From positions 1 through 60,908 of the forward strand of contig CAZYTX010000020.1 in assembly GCA_964650485.1 (NCBI GenBank): 60,908 nt of DNA, read 5' to 3'. The stretch comes from CAZYTX01 sp964650485 (GTDB lineage Bacteria > RBG-13-61-14 > DATKZS01). The translations under genes were made by a program, and so were the position numbers. Shown here one piece after another: positions 1 through 8,137 of this stretch. Numbering within the stretch: the stretch's first letter is position 1; every line of letters starts with the position of its first letter. Below the pieces are notes generated by a model, which made no database searches, had not been told where the DNA came from, and worked only from the letters and a program-made list of their open reading frames with translations.

Positions 1-25
1 GGCCGGGAGAATAGAGCTTCTTATA

Positions 26-59
26 ACTTGGTGCTCTTGGTGTCTTCGTGGTTTTGGGA
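26..59. repeat. Probable decayed right arm of the TIR repeat family
   Basis: The stretch holds CTTGGTGTCTTCGTGG followed by TTTTGGGAC. This resembles the right half of the intact element at 52005-52158 (CTTGGTGTCTTTG, then GTTTTGGAC). The left arm would lie outside the window, so it is a remnant by resemblance only. The rest of positions 60-400 holds no convincing gene. It contains a CCCACACAGCAAGCTGTGTGGG hairpin-like stretch around 78-100 and the stem listed at 331-352. Confidence 0.35.
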
Positions 60-330
60 CCTGCTCGCTGCGCTCGCCCACACAGCAAGCTGTGTGGGTT
101 ACCCGTTGTGCACAAAGAAGCGCCGTGCAGGTAGCCGGGGCGATATGGTCCCAAGTACTACTTGGCGGCGTGTTTTGGCGTATGCGGGGGGAAACGATGT
201 CGGCTATACTGTGCGAATTCTTTTATGGACCTTTGTTTTGGAACGCAGCTCCAGTCCATTTTAATGTCTCCTTTAGCTCTTGTCTTTCAAGGGGGATGGC
301 AGTTAAGCCGCAGCTTAGCATTACCCGGCG

Positions 331-352
331 CCGGGTTCCAACTTGAACCCGG
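331..352. other. Perfect 8-bp stem-loop upstream of the amidohydrolase
   Basis: CCGGGTTC and GAACCCGG form an 8-bp perfect stem around a 6-base loop, about 50 bases before the amidohydrolase start. No T-run follows on either strand, so it is not a simple intrinsic terminator. Its role is unknown; it could be a 5' UTR structure or a repeat fragment. Confidence 0.4.
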
Positions 353-400
353 ATCAATGTAGGTGATAGATTGCAGGTAGACCAGGAATGAGGGCGGGCC

Positions 401-2053
401 ATGAAAAGGACACTTGCGATGTTTATGGTAATGGGAGCTTTCGGGGCCGTGGGCCACGTGGTTTGGGGATCTGACATGGTGCTCTACAACGCGAACGTGA
501 TCACCATGGACCGGGACAAGCCGCGTGCAGAGGCGGTGGCCATCAAGGGGGACAGGATCGTTTACGCTGGCGAGGTTGAGCGGGCCTTTTACGAGGCCCC
601 GGAAGGATCGCGCAGGATTGACCTCGGGGGCAGGACCCTGGCGCCGGGGTTCAACGACAACCACACCCACACCCTGGGGGGAGGGGCGTTTTATCTGGAG
701 CCCATGTTTCGCGGTCTTTCCTGCGAGGAGATAGTTGATGTGGTTCGTGAGGAGGCCAGGAAGAAGTCGCCCGGCGATGTCATCACCGGCAACTCCTGGG
801 ACTACCCCTATTGCCCGGAGCCACACAAGTCAATGCTGGACAGGGCCGCGCCGGACAACCCGGTGTACCTGGTGCAGTACTCGGGCCACGCCGTGTGGGT
901 GGACTCGGCCATGCTCGAGAAGATGGGCATAGACAAGGACACGCCCGACCCGGAGGGCGGCCAGATAGTGCGGGACGAGGGCGGCGAGCCCATTGGCGTG
1001 CTGCGGGACACCGCGGCCGGCTCTTACCAGTACGTGCAGTTCGCAAAGCAGCTCCTTGACAGGGACAGGCACAGGCAGGTGCTTGACAAGGCGCTCGATC
1101 TTTACAGGAAGGCGGGGATCACCTGGGTGCAGGACAACACCTGGGAGCCGCTGACCGCGCGTCTGCTTGCAAAGTACCGGGACCAGGGCAAGCTCACCTG
1201 CAGGTTCACCTGCTGGCCTTACGGGCAGGCAAGGGGCGCGGCCTGGCTCATGAAGCTTGGCTCATACGACGAGCTGTGGGTGCGGGAGGGCCCGTGGAAG
1301 TACTTTGCGGACGGGGCCTTCTCCACCAGGACCGCGTGGATGTCGGAGCCTTATGCTGACGAGGCGGGGAACTTCGGCGAGCCCAGGTGGAGCGACGCCG
1401 AGATGGATCGCCTGGTGATGAAGGCGGCAAAGAACAAAAGGAGGATAGCGGTGCACGCCATCGGGGACAGGGCCGTGCACCAGGTGCTAAGCGCAATGGA
1501 AAAGGCCCAGGAGCGATATCCCTGGACAAAGGATCTGCGCTTTCGGCTGGAGCACGTGCAGCTCGTCATGCCGGGCGACGTCCCGAGGATGAAGCGACTG
1601 GGCGTGGTTGCGTGCGTGCAGCCGTTCGCTGTGTCCATGCCTGCAAAGGACGTTGTGCTCCTTGGCGAGGAGCGCGCCAGGGAGGCATACCCTTACAAGA
1701 CGTTGCTCCGGGCGGGTGTGCCGGTCTCCTGCGGGTCGGACATACCAGCCGAGGTTGACTATGAGCCGCTCCTTGGCATGTACTACGCTGTGACCAGGAA
1801 GAACAAGGAAGGTGACAAGGGGCCGCTGAACCCTGACGAATGCTTCACCCCGGAGGAGGCGCTCAGGTGCTACACCATGGGTTCGGCGTACGCTGACTTC
1901 ATGGAGGATGATAAGGGTTCCATCACCGCGGGCAAGCTGGCTGACCTGGTGGTGCTGGACAGGGACCCCACAAGCGTGGCCCACGATGAGATCAAAGACA
2001 TAAAGGTTGAGATGACCATGGTGGGCGGCGAGGTCGTGTACCAGAGGGAATGA
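401..2053 (+). CDS. Exported amidohydrolase, YtcJ-like (amidohydrolase family 3)
   Basis: A 550-residue metal-dependent hydrolase of the YtcJ-like amidohydrolase branch. Residues 1-24 look like a signal peptide (MKR, hydrophobic core, GHVVWGS), so it probably acts in the periplasm. Metal-site motifs appear in family order: NDNHTH near 86-90, AVHAIGD near 351, LEHVQL near 383 and CGSDIPA near 444. The substrate cannot be told; relatives hydrolyse cyclic amides, esters or N-acyl compounds. The start has a GAGGGCGGG ribosome site just upstream. It lies about 80 bases before the mutase pair on the same strand, but a shared pathway is not evident. The family call is firm, the substrate open. Confidence 0.85.
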   Translation: MKRTLAMFMVMGAFGAVGHVVWGSDMVLYNANVITMDRDKPRAEAVAIKGDRIVYAGEVERAFYEAPEGSRRIDLGGRTLAPGFNDNHTHTLGGGAFYLEPMFRGLSCEEIVDVVREEARKKSPGDVITGNSWDYPYCPEPHKSMLDRAAPDNPVYLVQYSGHAVWVDSAMLEKMGIDKDTPDPEGGQIVRDEGGEPIGVLRDTAAGSYQYVQFAKQLLDRDRHRQVLDKALDLYRKAGITWVQDNTWEPLTARLLAKYRDQGKLTCRFTCWPYGQARGAAWLMKLGSYDELWVREGPWKYFADGAFSTRTAWMSEPYADEAGNFGEPRWSDAEMDRLVMKAAKNKRRIAVHAIGDRAVHQVLSAMEKAQERYPWTKDLRFRLEHVQLVMPGDVPRMKRLGVVACVQPFAVSMPAKDVVLLGEERAREAYPYKTLLRAGVPVSCGSDIPAEVDYEPLLGMYYAVTRKNKEGDKGPLNPDECFTPEEALRCYTMGSAYADFMEDDKGSITAGKLADLVVLDRDPTSVAHDEIKDIKVEMTMVGGEVVYQRE

Positions 2054-2135
2054 GCAGGGGAATTCGGACATGCAATCTTCGCGTGATTGGAAGGTATCTT
2101 CCGGCTTTGTGACGCCGGAGAGGGAGGCTTTTTAG

Positions 2136-3776
2136 ATGTCGGAGAATAACCCGACCCGCAAACGGTGGGAGGACAAGCTGAAAGGGGAGGCGCCCGAGAG
2201 GAGCACTTCATCGGGCCATCCGGTCCTGCCGCTGGCCACTGCCGAGGACTTCCCCGGGCCTTATGACGAGGTCCTGGGCAACCCTGGCGAGTTCCCGTTC
2301 ACCCGTGGCCCCTACTCGACCATGTACCTTGACAAGCCCTGGACCATGCGTCAGTACTCGGGGTTCGGCACCCCGGAGGAGACCAACGAGCGTTACAAGT
2401 ACCTCCTGGCACAGGGCGGGACCGGGCTGTCCGTTGCCCTGGACCTTCCCACCCAGGTGGGCCTGGACTCGGACCATCCCATGGCCGAGGACGAGGTCGG
2501 CAGGGTGGGGGTCTCCATTGACTCGTTAAAGGACATGGAGACGGTGTTCGACGGCATTGATCTCAGCCGGGTGTCCACCAGCTTCACCATAAACTCGACC
2601 GCGGCCATACTGCTTGCCATGTACATTGCGGTGGGCGAGAAGCAGGGGGTTAAGGCCTCCTCGCTCAGGGGCACCATACAGAACGACATATTAAAGGAGT
2701 TCGCGGCCCGGGGCACCTGGATATTCCCGCCGCGGCCCTCCATGCGCCTGATCGCGGACACCATCATGCACTGCGCGGATGAGGCCCCCAGGTTCAACCC
2801 CATCTCCATCGCGGGCGCCCACTTCCGGGACGCGGGCGCCACCGCGGTGCAGGAGATAGCTTTCACCCTGGCGGACGCCATCGCCTACGTTGAGGAGGTG
2901 CTTTCCCGGGGCATGGAGATAGACAGGTTCGCGCCCAGGCTGTCTTTTTTCTTCTACACCTACACCGACATATTCGAGGAGGCGGCCAAGTACCGGGCGG
3001 CGAGGAGGATGTGGGCCAGGCTGGTCAAGGAGCGGTGGGAGGCGGAGGACCCCAAGTCCATGGCCTTCCGCTTCGGGGTGGCCTGCGGAGGGGCCTCGCT
3101 TTACGCGCGCGAGCCCATGAACAACATCGTGCGGGTGGCGTACCAGGTGCTGGGCGCGGCGCTCGGTGGCGCCCAGTCCATATTCAGTTGCGCGTACGAC
3201 GAGGCCTTTGCGCTGCCCACCGCGGAGAGCACCAGGCTGGCGCTCCGCACCCAGCAGGTGTGCGCCGAGGAGGCGGGCCTCGTGAACACGGTTGACCCCC
3301 TGGGCGGCAGCTATTTCCTGGAGAGCCTCACCCACTCCATGGAGGAGTCCGCGGGCAAGGTCATGGACGACATAAAAGAGCAGGGCGGCATGGTGAGCTG
3401 TATTGAGAAGGGCGTGATACAGCGGTGGATAGCTGACGAGGCTTACCGGAGCGAGCTGGCAGCCAGGAGGGGCGAGACGGCGAGGGTGGGGGTGAACAAG
3501 TACGTGACCGAAGAACCCATGCCCGGGCTCTCCCTCCACCGCCACCGGCCGGAGGGGTCTGAGGAGAAGATAAAGGGACTGCGCGAGCTGAGAGAGCAAA
3601 GGGGATCGGACAAAGTGGAAAAGGCCCTGTCCGGGCTCAAGAAGGCGTGCGAGGATGAGGGCGAGAACCTGATGCCTTTTATCCTCGAGGCTGTGAGGTC
3701 ATATGCCACGGTGGGGGAGATCACTGCCGCCATGAAGGAGGTCTTCGGGGAGTTCAAGCAGCCGGTGTGCTTCTGA
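2136..3776 (+). CDS. B12-dependent acyl-CoA mutase, large (catalytic) subunit
   Basis: A 546-residue catalytic subunit of a coenzyme-B12 acyl-CoA mutase of the methylmalonyl-CoA mutase family, lacking the fused B12 domain, which is the next gene. Family blocks are clear: RGPYSTMY near 58, RQYSGFGT near 72, GTIQNDILKEF, PPRPSMRLI near 200, and the C-terminal VDPLGGSYF. The Tyr of RQY and Arg of PSMR match methylmalonyl-CoA rather than isobutyryl-CoA mutases. However, the usual GYH active-site triplet reads GAH at about 227-229 (SIAGAHFRDAG), so the substrate may differ from methylmalonyl-CoA. A GGAGG ribosome site lies upstream. No epimerase or MeaB chaperone gene is in the window. Confidence 0.9.
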   Translation: MSENNPTRKRWEDKLKGEAPERSTSSGHPVLPLATAEDFPGPYDEVLGNPGEFPFTRGPYSTMYLDKPWTMRQYSGFGTPEETNERYKYLLAQGGTGLSVALDLPTQVGLDSDHPMAEDEVGRVGVSIDSLKDMETVFDGIDLSRVSTSFTINSTAAILLAMYIAVGEKQGVKASSLRGTIQNDILKEFAARGTWIFPPRPSMRLIADTIMHCADEAPRFNPISIAGAHFRDAGATAVQEIAFTLADAIAYVEEVLSRGMEIDRFAPRLSFFFYTYTDIFEEAAKYRAARRMWARLVKERWEAEDPKSMAFRFGVACGGASLYAREPMNNIVRVAYQVLGAALGGAQSIFSCAYDEAFALPTAESTRLALRTQQVCAEEAGLVNTVDPLGGSYFLESLTHSMEESAGKVMDDIKEQGGMVSCIEKGVIQRWIADEAYRSELAARRGETARVGVNKYVTEEPMPGLSLHRHRPEGSEEKIKGLRELREQRGSDKVEKALSGLKKACEDEGENLMPFILEAVRSYATVGEITAAMKEVFGEFKQPVCF

Positions 3777-3808
3777 TTGTGCTGAGTGTTTGCAAAGCGG
3801 GAGGAGAG

Positions 3809-4210
3809 ATGAAAGAGGGAGGTAAGATACGGGTGCTGGTGGCAAAGCCGGGCCTTGACGGACACGACCGCGGGGCCAAGGTGGTGGCCAGGTACTTGCG
3901 GGACGCCGGCTTCGAGGTGATCTACATGGGTCTTCGGCAGACGCCCGATCAGATAGCCTCCGCGGTGTTAGACGAGGACGCGGAGGTTGTGGGGCTCTCT
4001 ATCCTCTCGGGCGCGCATGTCTCTCTTACCAGGAAGATAAGGGCCAGGCTTTCCGAGCACGGACTCGACAAGGTGAAAATAATGGTTGGGGGGACAGTGC
4101 CGGCTGATGACGTGGACGCTCTCAAGCAAGCCGGGGCTGACGCGGTGTTCCCCACGGGCACGGACCTGGAGGATATAGCCAGGTACGTGGAGCTTCTTGC
4201 AAAAGTGTGA
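3809..4210 (+). CDS. B12-binding small subunit of acyl-CoA mutase
   Basis: A 133-residue cobalamin-binding protein. It carries the base-off B12 motif DGHDRG (the DxHxxG signature, His being the lower cobalt ligand) near residue 16, followed by a Rossmann-like VVGLSILSGAH block and GGTVP. It corresponds to the C-terminal domain of one-chain mutases and should pair with the subunit encoded 30 bases upstream. I chose the ATG at 3809 because GGGAGGAGAG lies directly before it; the open frame runs back to 3767 but has no such site. The last codons are part of a 14-bp tandem duplication. Confidence 0.9.
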   Translation: MKEGGKIRVLVAKPGLDGHDRGAKVVARYLRDAGFEVIYMGLRQTPDQIASAVLDEDAEVVGLSILSGAHVSLTRKIRARLSEHGLDKVKIMVGGTVPADDVDALKQAGADAVFPTGTDLEDIARYVELLAKV

Positions 4211-4225
4211 CTGCAAAAGTGTGAC
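4198..4225. repeat. 14-bp tandem duplication across a stop codon
   Basis: TGCAAAAGTGTGAC occurs twice in tandem, the first copy containing the TGA stop of the B12-binding subunit. The second copy is non-coding. It is a recent-looking slippage product with no obvious function. Confidence 0.8.
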
Positions 4226-4254
4226 CATTGTCAGGAAAACGAATGGCTTGAATG

Positions 4255-4391
4255 GTGGGAGCGAGCTCCAGCCCGCGATTATCGAGACCTGGAGGTCTCT
4301 TCCACCTTCTATTTAGCCTTTTGCAAGAAGCTCACGTGGAAAGTCTGGAATAAGCCGGGAAGGCATCTATATAAAAAGCTGTTGCTCCCAC
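4255..4391. repeat. Hairpin-rich intergenic repeat with GTGGGAGC/GCTCCCAC ends
   Basis: The 137-bp block between the convergent mutase and NTF2-like genes is bounded by GTGGGAGC and its inverse GCTCCCAC. It contains a near-perfect hairpin GAGACCTGGAGGTCTC at 4284-4299. The layout resembles the multi-hairpin core of the element at 33052-33314 (GCGGGAGC ends) but lacks its TIRs. Either a REP-like repeat or a bidirectional terminator region is possible. Confidence 0.45.
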
Positions 4392-4406
4392 TTGCTGCAG
4401 TGGTAT

Positions 4407-4874
4407 TCAAAACCCCGGTGAGTCCACGCCCTCGACCTTTATGATGAGCCAGTCGCCGGTGGCCGTCCTTTCAAAGGTAACGCGCGGCTGTTCCGGGTCC
4501 TGCTCGGTGCCGAAGGGGGATATGATTTTCCCCCTGCGTGTGGCCTGGGAGACGATGGTCACCGTGGTCCAGGCCCGCTCTCCTGCGACCATCACGTCAA
4601 CGTCCTTGATCTCGACTTGGAACTCGTCCACGCCGGCCAGGCTGCGCTTTACGAGCTGGTTTATTATGAACTTGTTGTTTCCGGAGTCGTCCTTGTAGTC
4701 CCTTGAGAAATGCTCCATTATTGCGGGGACGTTCTTTGCCTCGGCCGCGGTCTCCATCTCATGGATCACCTCGCGGATGCGGGCCTCGTCGTCACCGAAG
4801 AGCCTTTTGTGGAAGCACCATGCGAGTGCAGCCACCGCTGCAACAAGGACGGCCAGTAGCAGCCGCTTTTTCAT
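4407..4874 (-). CDS. NTF2-like protein with N-terminal membrane anchor
   Basis: A 155-residue protein with a short basic start and one hydrophobic segment (about residues 5-20, LLLAVLVAAVAALAW), then a soluble domain. That domain begins with EARIREVIHEMETAAEAKN..AIMEHFSRDY, the helix pattern of the NTF2-like/SnoaL fold, and ends in a beta-rich half. It is probably anchored to or exported across the inner membrane. Its start overlaps the HNH stop by 4 bases (ATGA), so the two are co-transcribed. No catalytic residues are recognisable and the ligand is unknown. Confidence 0.65.
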   Translation of the reverse strand: MKKRLLLAVLVAAVAALAWCFHKRLFGDDEARIREVIHEMETAAEAKNVPAIMEHFSRDYKDDSGNNKFIINQLVKRSLAGVDEFQVEIKDVDVMVAGERAWTTVTIVSQATRRGKIISPFGTEQDPEQPRVTFERTATGDWLIIKVEGVDSPGF

Positions 4875-5470
4875 TCCAGCAGTTCCGCGTTCCAGTATGA
4901 TGCGTCAATGAAATCGAGGAACGGTATCCACTCCTTGTAGTGGCTGGCGGCCCCCACGCGCAGTCCGGTCATGGGCGTCCAGCGGGGCCTCACCGGCTTC
5001 TTGACCAGGCGCATGTGCGCTTCCGCAGGGGTCTTCCCCCCTTTCCTGCGGTTGCAGTCCAGGCATGAGCAGACCACGTTCTCCCAGGTGGAGGTCCCTC
5101 CCCGGGAGCGTGGCACCACGTGGTCAATATTGAGTTCCTTCCTCTGGAAGCTCTTGCCGCAGTACTGGCAGGTGTTTTTGTCCCTCATGAAGATGTTGAG
5201 CCGGGAGAAGCGGACGTGTCTCTTTGGTATGCGGTCGTAACTGACCAGAAGGATCACCCTTGGCACGCGGATCATTCCCTCCACCAGCCCGATGCATGGC
5301 TCTCCGTTATCAGGCCGGAGCTGCGACCAGTCGTCGAAGTTGAACAGCTCGAACTGCTCGTTCACGGCCTTGGCCATCCCCTGGTAGAGCATGGTGAGCG
5401 CGCGCTGCACAGTGGTGACGTGGACCGGTATGTATGACCTGTTTAATACCAGTACGCCCGAGCTAAGCAT
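4871..5470 (-). CDS. HNH endonuclease family protein
   Basis: A 199-residue member of the stand-alone bacterial HNH family. The N-terminus (VLVLNRSYIPVHVTTVQRA) and RLPxR-type middle are typical. The nuclease core at about 118-165 has CQYCGK, then NIDHVVPRSRGG (HNH His) and a second zinc pair CLDCNRRKGG. These proteins are widespread and usually not tied to restriction; their physiological role is poorly defined. AGGAGGGAAGTC precedes the ATG. It is followed by the NTF2-like gene with a 4-base overlap. Confidence 0.88.
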   Translation of the reverse strand: MLSSGVLVLNRSYIPVHVTTVQRALTMLYQGMAKAVNEQFELFNFDDWSQLRPDNGEPCIGLVEGMIRVPRVILLVSYDRIPKRHVRFSRLNIFMRDKNTCQYCGKSFQRKELNIDHVVPRSRGGTSTWENVVCSCLDCNRRKGGKTPAEAHMRLVKKPVRPRWTPMTGLRVGAASHYKEWIPFLDFIDASYWNAELLE

Positions 5471-5509
5471 GACTTCCCTCCTGAAAGGCTCCGGCGGCGC
5501 CTTCCCGGC

Positions 5510-6664
5510 TCAGGGAGCCGCTGGTGCAGATGCTGTGGAGCCGTCCTCAGCTTCTGCGGTGCCGCCTGCCAGCTCTTCAGCTTTATTCTCCTCGATAATT
5601 TTCTTCGCTTTCTGTTCATACTTCTTTGCAGCCTCTTCGTCGTCCATCATCCTGGATATGCGGACAAGTTGCTGCAACACGTTCAGGTTATTTGGCGCGG
5701 GTTCCAGTGCCCGCTCCAGCAAGGCCCTTGCCGCGGCCAGGTCGCCATCCTGCTGCTCGGCTATAGCGGCCAGGTAGAAGTACGAGAGGATGCGCCACCT
5801 TATCTGCGAGGGGTCTGGCTTCTGGTCCTTGCTCACGGCCTCCTGGAAAAGCTCCTTTGCCTTATCATACTCCGCCATGCGCATATAGGCAATACCCTGG
5901 GAGGTGTAACCCGCCAGGGATCCGGGGACAAGCTGCTGGTACTTGTCAAGCAGGTCCACGGACCTCTGGTAGTGCTTGTTCATCTCCTCTTTGTGCTCGG
6001 AAAGTGCATCCGGGTCGCCAGCATATTTTTCCCTTATCACGTCGGCGAGCCTTTGATGTACGCTTGCCATGTTGAAGTAAATCTTTCCCAGGTTGGGGTT
6101 TATGCTAAGTGCCCTGTTGAAGAGCTGGAGGGCCTTTTCCGGGTCCGAGGACATGTAAACCGAGCCCTTCACGTAGAGGTTCTCCGCGGAGTCGGGGTTA
6201 ATTTTTATTGCCCTTTCGATCACCTCCATGGCGTACTTGTTCTCGTAGGTCCCTGTTTCCGGGTCCTTTCTGTGTCTCCACAGGTCCGCCATCGCCCTGT
6301 ATCCCATGTCGAGCTCGGGGTTTATCCTGATGGCCCTTTGCGCTTTCATGTACCCGGCCTGGAAGAGCTCCTCCGGAAGCATGTAGCCGTACCACATGGA
6401 CAGGGTCTCGGCCCAGGCCGCCAGGGCCTGGGGGTAGTCGTTGTAAAGAGCCAGGGCCTCCTCGAATAGCTGCAGGGCCTTGCCGTAGTTTGCAGGGTCG
6501 CAGGTGAGGAAAAGCCTCCTCCCCTCGCGGTACTTCTCCTTGGCCTGGGCCTTGAGAGGGTCTCCTTCCACTTTACGAGTGTTGTCCTGACAGCGGCTCG
6601 AAAAGAAGAGCACGGCCAGGAGAGATGCCGCGAGAAAAAGAATCTTGTAGTTTTTCACGTACAT
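5510..6664 (-). CDS. TPR protein, probable lipoprotein
   Basis: A protein of about 384 residues with an N-terminal hydrophobic segment ending FFSSRC (possible, non-ideal lipobox), then at least five tetratricopeptide units. Signatures such as ALQLFEEALALYNDYPQAL, AIKINPDSAENLY, FNRALSINPNLGKIYF and LERALEPAPNNLNVL are visible. It ends in an Ala/Glu-rich tail. The ATG at 6664 has AAAGGA almost touching it. A GTG two codons in (6658) has better spacing and leaves MKNYKILFLAASLL as the n-region, so it may be the true start. It is probably an envelope scaffold; partners are unknown. Confidence 0.8.
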   Translation of the reverse strand: MYVKNYKILFLAASLLAVLFFSSRCQDNTRKVEGDPLKAQAKEKYREGRRLFLTCDPANYGKALQLFEEALALYNDYPQALAAWAETLSMWYGYMLPEELFQAGYMKAQRAIRINPELDMGYRAMADLWRHRKDPETGTYENKYAMEVIERAIKINPDSAENLYVKGSVYMSSDPEKALQLFNRALSINPNLGKIYFNMASVHQRLADVIREKYAGDPDALSEHKEEMNKHYQRSVDLLDKYQQLVPGSLAGYTSQGIAYMRMAEYDKAKELFQEAVSKDQKPDPSQIRWRILSYFYLAAIAEQQDGDLAAARALLERALEPAPNNLNVLQQLVRISRMMDDEEAAKKYEQKAKKIIEENKAEELAGGTAEAEDGSTASAPAAP

Positions 6665-6751
6665 TCCTTTCTAATTTAGTTGTCGAATTAAAAGTTTACC
6701 ACTGGCTATTTGAAACTTCAAGGCATGAACCATTCCGCGCTTTCAAGGCTT

Positions 6752-6779
6752 TTGGTCCGCGGCATTTTCGTGGTATGCT
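6752..6779 (+). promoter_or_regulatory. Possible sigma-70 promoter for the small basic gene
   Basis: TTGGTC and TATGCT are 16 bases apart, about 80 bases before the small gene at 6859. The match is modest and no mapped start supports it. The divergent TPR gene starts at 6664, so some promoter is expected in this gap. Confidence 0.3.
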
Positions 6780-6858
6780 CTTTATGGAGGTGTAAAAAGC
6801 CTTTCCGGGAAGTCAGGTTGTATGGAACCTTTCTTTAAGTCAAGGAGAGCATTGGACC

Positions 6859-6987
6859 ATGGTCAGTAAATCTCAGCGCACTGAAACCAGGCGAAAGATC
6901 AAAAAGCGCAAGATGGGCGGGGATAGAAAGCGCAAGCTCCGCTCAAAAGGATCCACCCCCGGCTTTTCCATCGAGCCGCCGGGCTAG
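6859..6987 (+). CDS. Small basic protein, 42 aa (KSQRTE...KKRK type)
   Basis: The 42-codon frame starts MVSKSQRTETRRKIKKRKMG and is about 40% Lys/Arg, with a short neutral tail ending EPPG. AAGGAGAGC lies 8 bases before the ATG. I recall similar tiny Lys/Arg-rich proteins in deltaproteobacterial genomes, but no function I can name. By composition it could bind RNA or ribosomes. Its stop overlaps the end of the convergent ferredoxin gene (TAG at 6985-6987 against TAG at 6984-6986). Confidence 0.6.
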   Translation: MVSKSQRTETRRKIKKRKMGGDRKRKLRSKGSTPGFSIEPPG

Positions 6988-7865
6988 GCGCTGTTTTCCT
7001 GCTCCTGGATTTCTCGCCACGGTTGCTGTGCCCATGGCGGGCCGGGCCCGACCCTGCGGACCTCCAGGGCCCCTGTGGGGCAGACGGCCTCGCACACCCC
7101 GCACCCGAAGCAGCCGTTGATCTCGGCCGCCTGATCTCCCATGCTGATGGCGTCGAAGGGGCAGGCGTGCACGCATTCTCCGCACCCGTTGCACATATCG
7201 CTTTGCACGAAGCTCCTGAAGCCGCCGTCGGGCAGGGGGAAGTACTGCTGCCCCACGGTCCTGTTCAACAGGTGCACCTTGCACCCGCACGTGCAGCAGT
7301 TGCAGATGACGTACTCGTTCACGTGTCGCGCGGACGAGCAGTGTATGAAGACCATGGGGAACATGCCCAGCCGGTTGCACTCTTTCACTATATTTATGGC
7401 TTCATCCTTGCTGATCAGCCTGTAGTTTTCCGGGAATGCCCACAGCCAGGCCTCGGCGCCGGTGCGGAACACCAGGTCCGTCTGCATGGGGTGGTGGCAG
7501 GTCTTCTTTGCCAGGCGGCAGCGGCAGTCGCCCACGGATATGGGTCCGTCCAGTGCCCGGATCAGCCGGACCACGTGCTTCATCGGCACCGGCACGCCGG
7601 TGTCCGCGTACTTTGCAAAGGGCCTGGTAAGTGTGATCCCCGTCAGGCGCCTCATCAGCGGACTCCGGGTCATAAAGCGGAGCCTCCCCTGGCAGACCTC
7701 GTAGATGATCTTTAGAAGCGGCAGCTCGATCCAGCGCGCAAACACCTTGAGCAGGATGCGCCGGGTTCGTGAGTGCTCCGCCCTGAGAAAGTGCAGGATA
7801 AATATTGGAAGCAGGCCGGGAAGAGAGAGCAGGTAAGAGAGCAGCTCCGTGACGTTAACCTCCAT
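6984..7865 (-). CDS. Membrane-anchored 2x[4Fe-4S] ferredoxin-like protein
   Basis: A 293-residue protein with an N-terminal hydrophobic stretch (LLSYLLSLPGLLPIFILHFL). The middle region has Cys/His-rich CRCRLAKKTCHH and CNCCTCGCK, and a C-terminal bacterial ferredoxin pair follows: CNGCGECVHACPFDAI and CFGCGVCEAVCPTGAL, about residues 218-263. It resembles 4Fe-4S binding proteins that accompany reductases at the membrane. The extra Cys groups may bind a further cluster or zinc. No obvious redox partner is adjacent, so its job is open. Confidence 0.8.
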   Translation of the reverse strand: MEVNVTELLSYLLSLPGLLPIFILHFLRAEHSRTRRILLKVFARWIELPLLKIIYEVCQGRLRFMTRSPLMRRLTGITLTRPFAKYADTGVPVPMKHVVRLIRALDGPISVGDCRCRLAKKTCHHPMQTDLVFRTGAEAWLWAFPENYRLISKDEAINIVKECNRLGMFPMVFIHCSSARHVNEYVICNCCTCGCKVHLLNRTVGQQYFPLPDGGFRSFVQSDMCNGCGECVHACPFDAISMGDQAAEINGCFGCGVCEAVCPTGALEVRRVGPGPPWAQQPWREIQEQENSA

Positions 7866-7954
7866 TTACTTTAAGACCTTAGCATCAAGCTCTTCTCCGG
7901 GCAAAAGGAGCATTAACCAGGTTGTGGAGATAAATGCGTCATCATCAGAGCGGT

Positions 7955-7982
7955 TTGCCTTTTCAGAAGTATCCATTATAAT
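7955..7982 (+). promoter_or_regulatory. Sigma-70 promoter for the COX24-like/PilZ pair
   Basis: TTGCCT, 16-base spacer, perfect TATAAT, ending 40 bases before the tiny basic gene at 8023. It is well placed for transcription of that gene and the PilZ gene behind it. Confidence 0.6.
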
Positions 7983-8022
7983 CCTAGGCTGAAGCAAGGA
8001 TTGGTTAGAACGGGGAACAGAG

Positions 8023-8112
8023 ATGGGAAACGTGATAAAGAAGCGCCGCCGCAAGATGACCCGGCATAAAAAGCGCAAGATGCTCAAAAAGCAGCGGCAC
8101 AAGAGGAAGTAA
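8023..8112 (+). CDS. AURKAIP1/COX24-domain small ribosomal-type protein, 29 aa
   Basis: The 29-residue frame MGNVIKKRRRKMTRHKKRKM (continuing LKKQRHKRK) matches the AURKAIP1/COX24 pattern, the small C-terminal element of mitochondrial mS38, found as free 29-35 residue proteins in many bacteria. It probably binds the small ribosomal subunit, but that role is inferred from the mitochondrial homologue. GGGGAACAG precedes the ATG and a good promoter sits upstream. It is far too short for routine gene callers. Confidence 0.8.
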   Translation: MGNVIKKRRRKMTRHKKRKMLKKQRHKRK

Positions 8113-8137
8113 GCCTTAAGACCGGGCGGGTGGCTTT

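Noticed and set aside
7866..8102. 78-codon minus-strand frame next to the ferredoxin gene
   Set aside because: It is antisense to the COX24-like gene and its promoter, has no ribosome site, and its arginine/leucine-rich start is the mirror of the basic protein.
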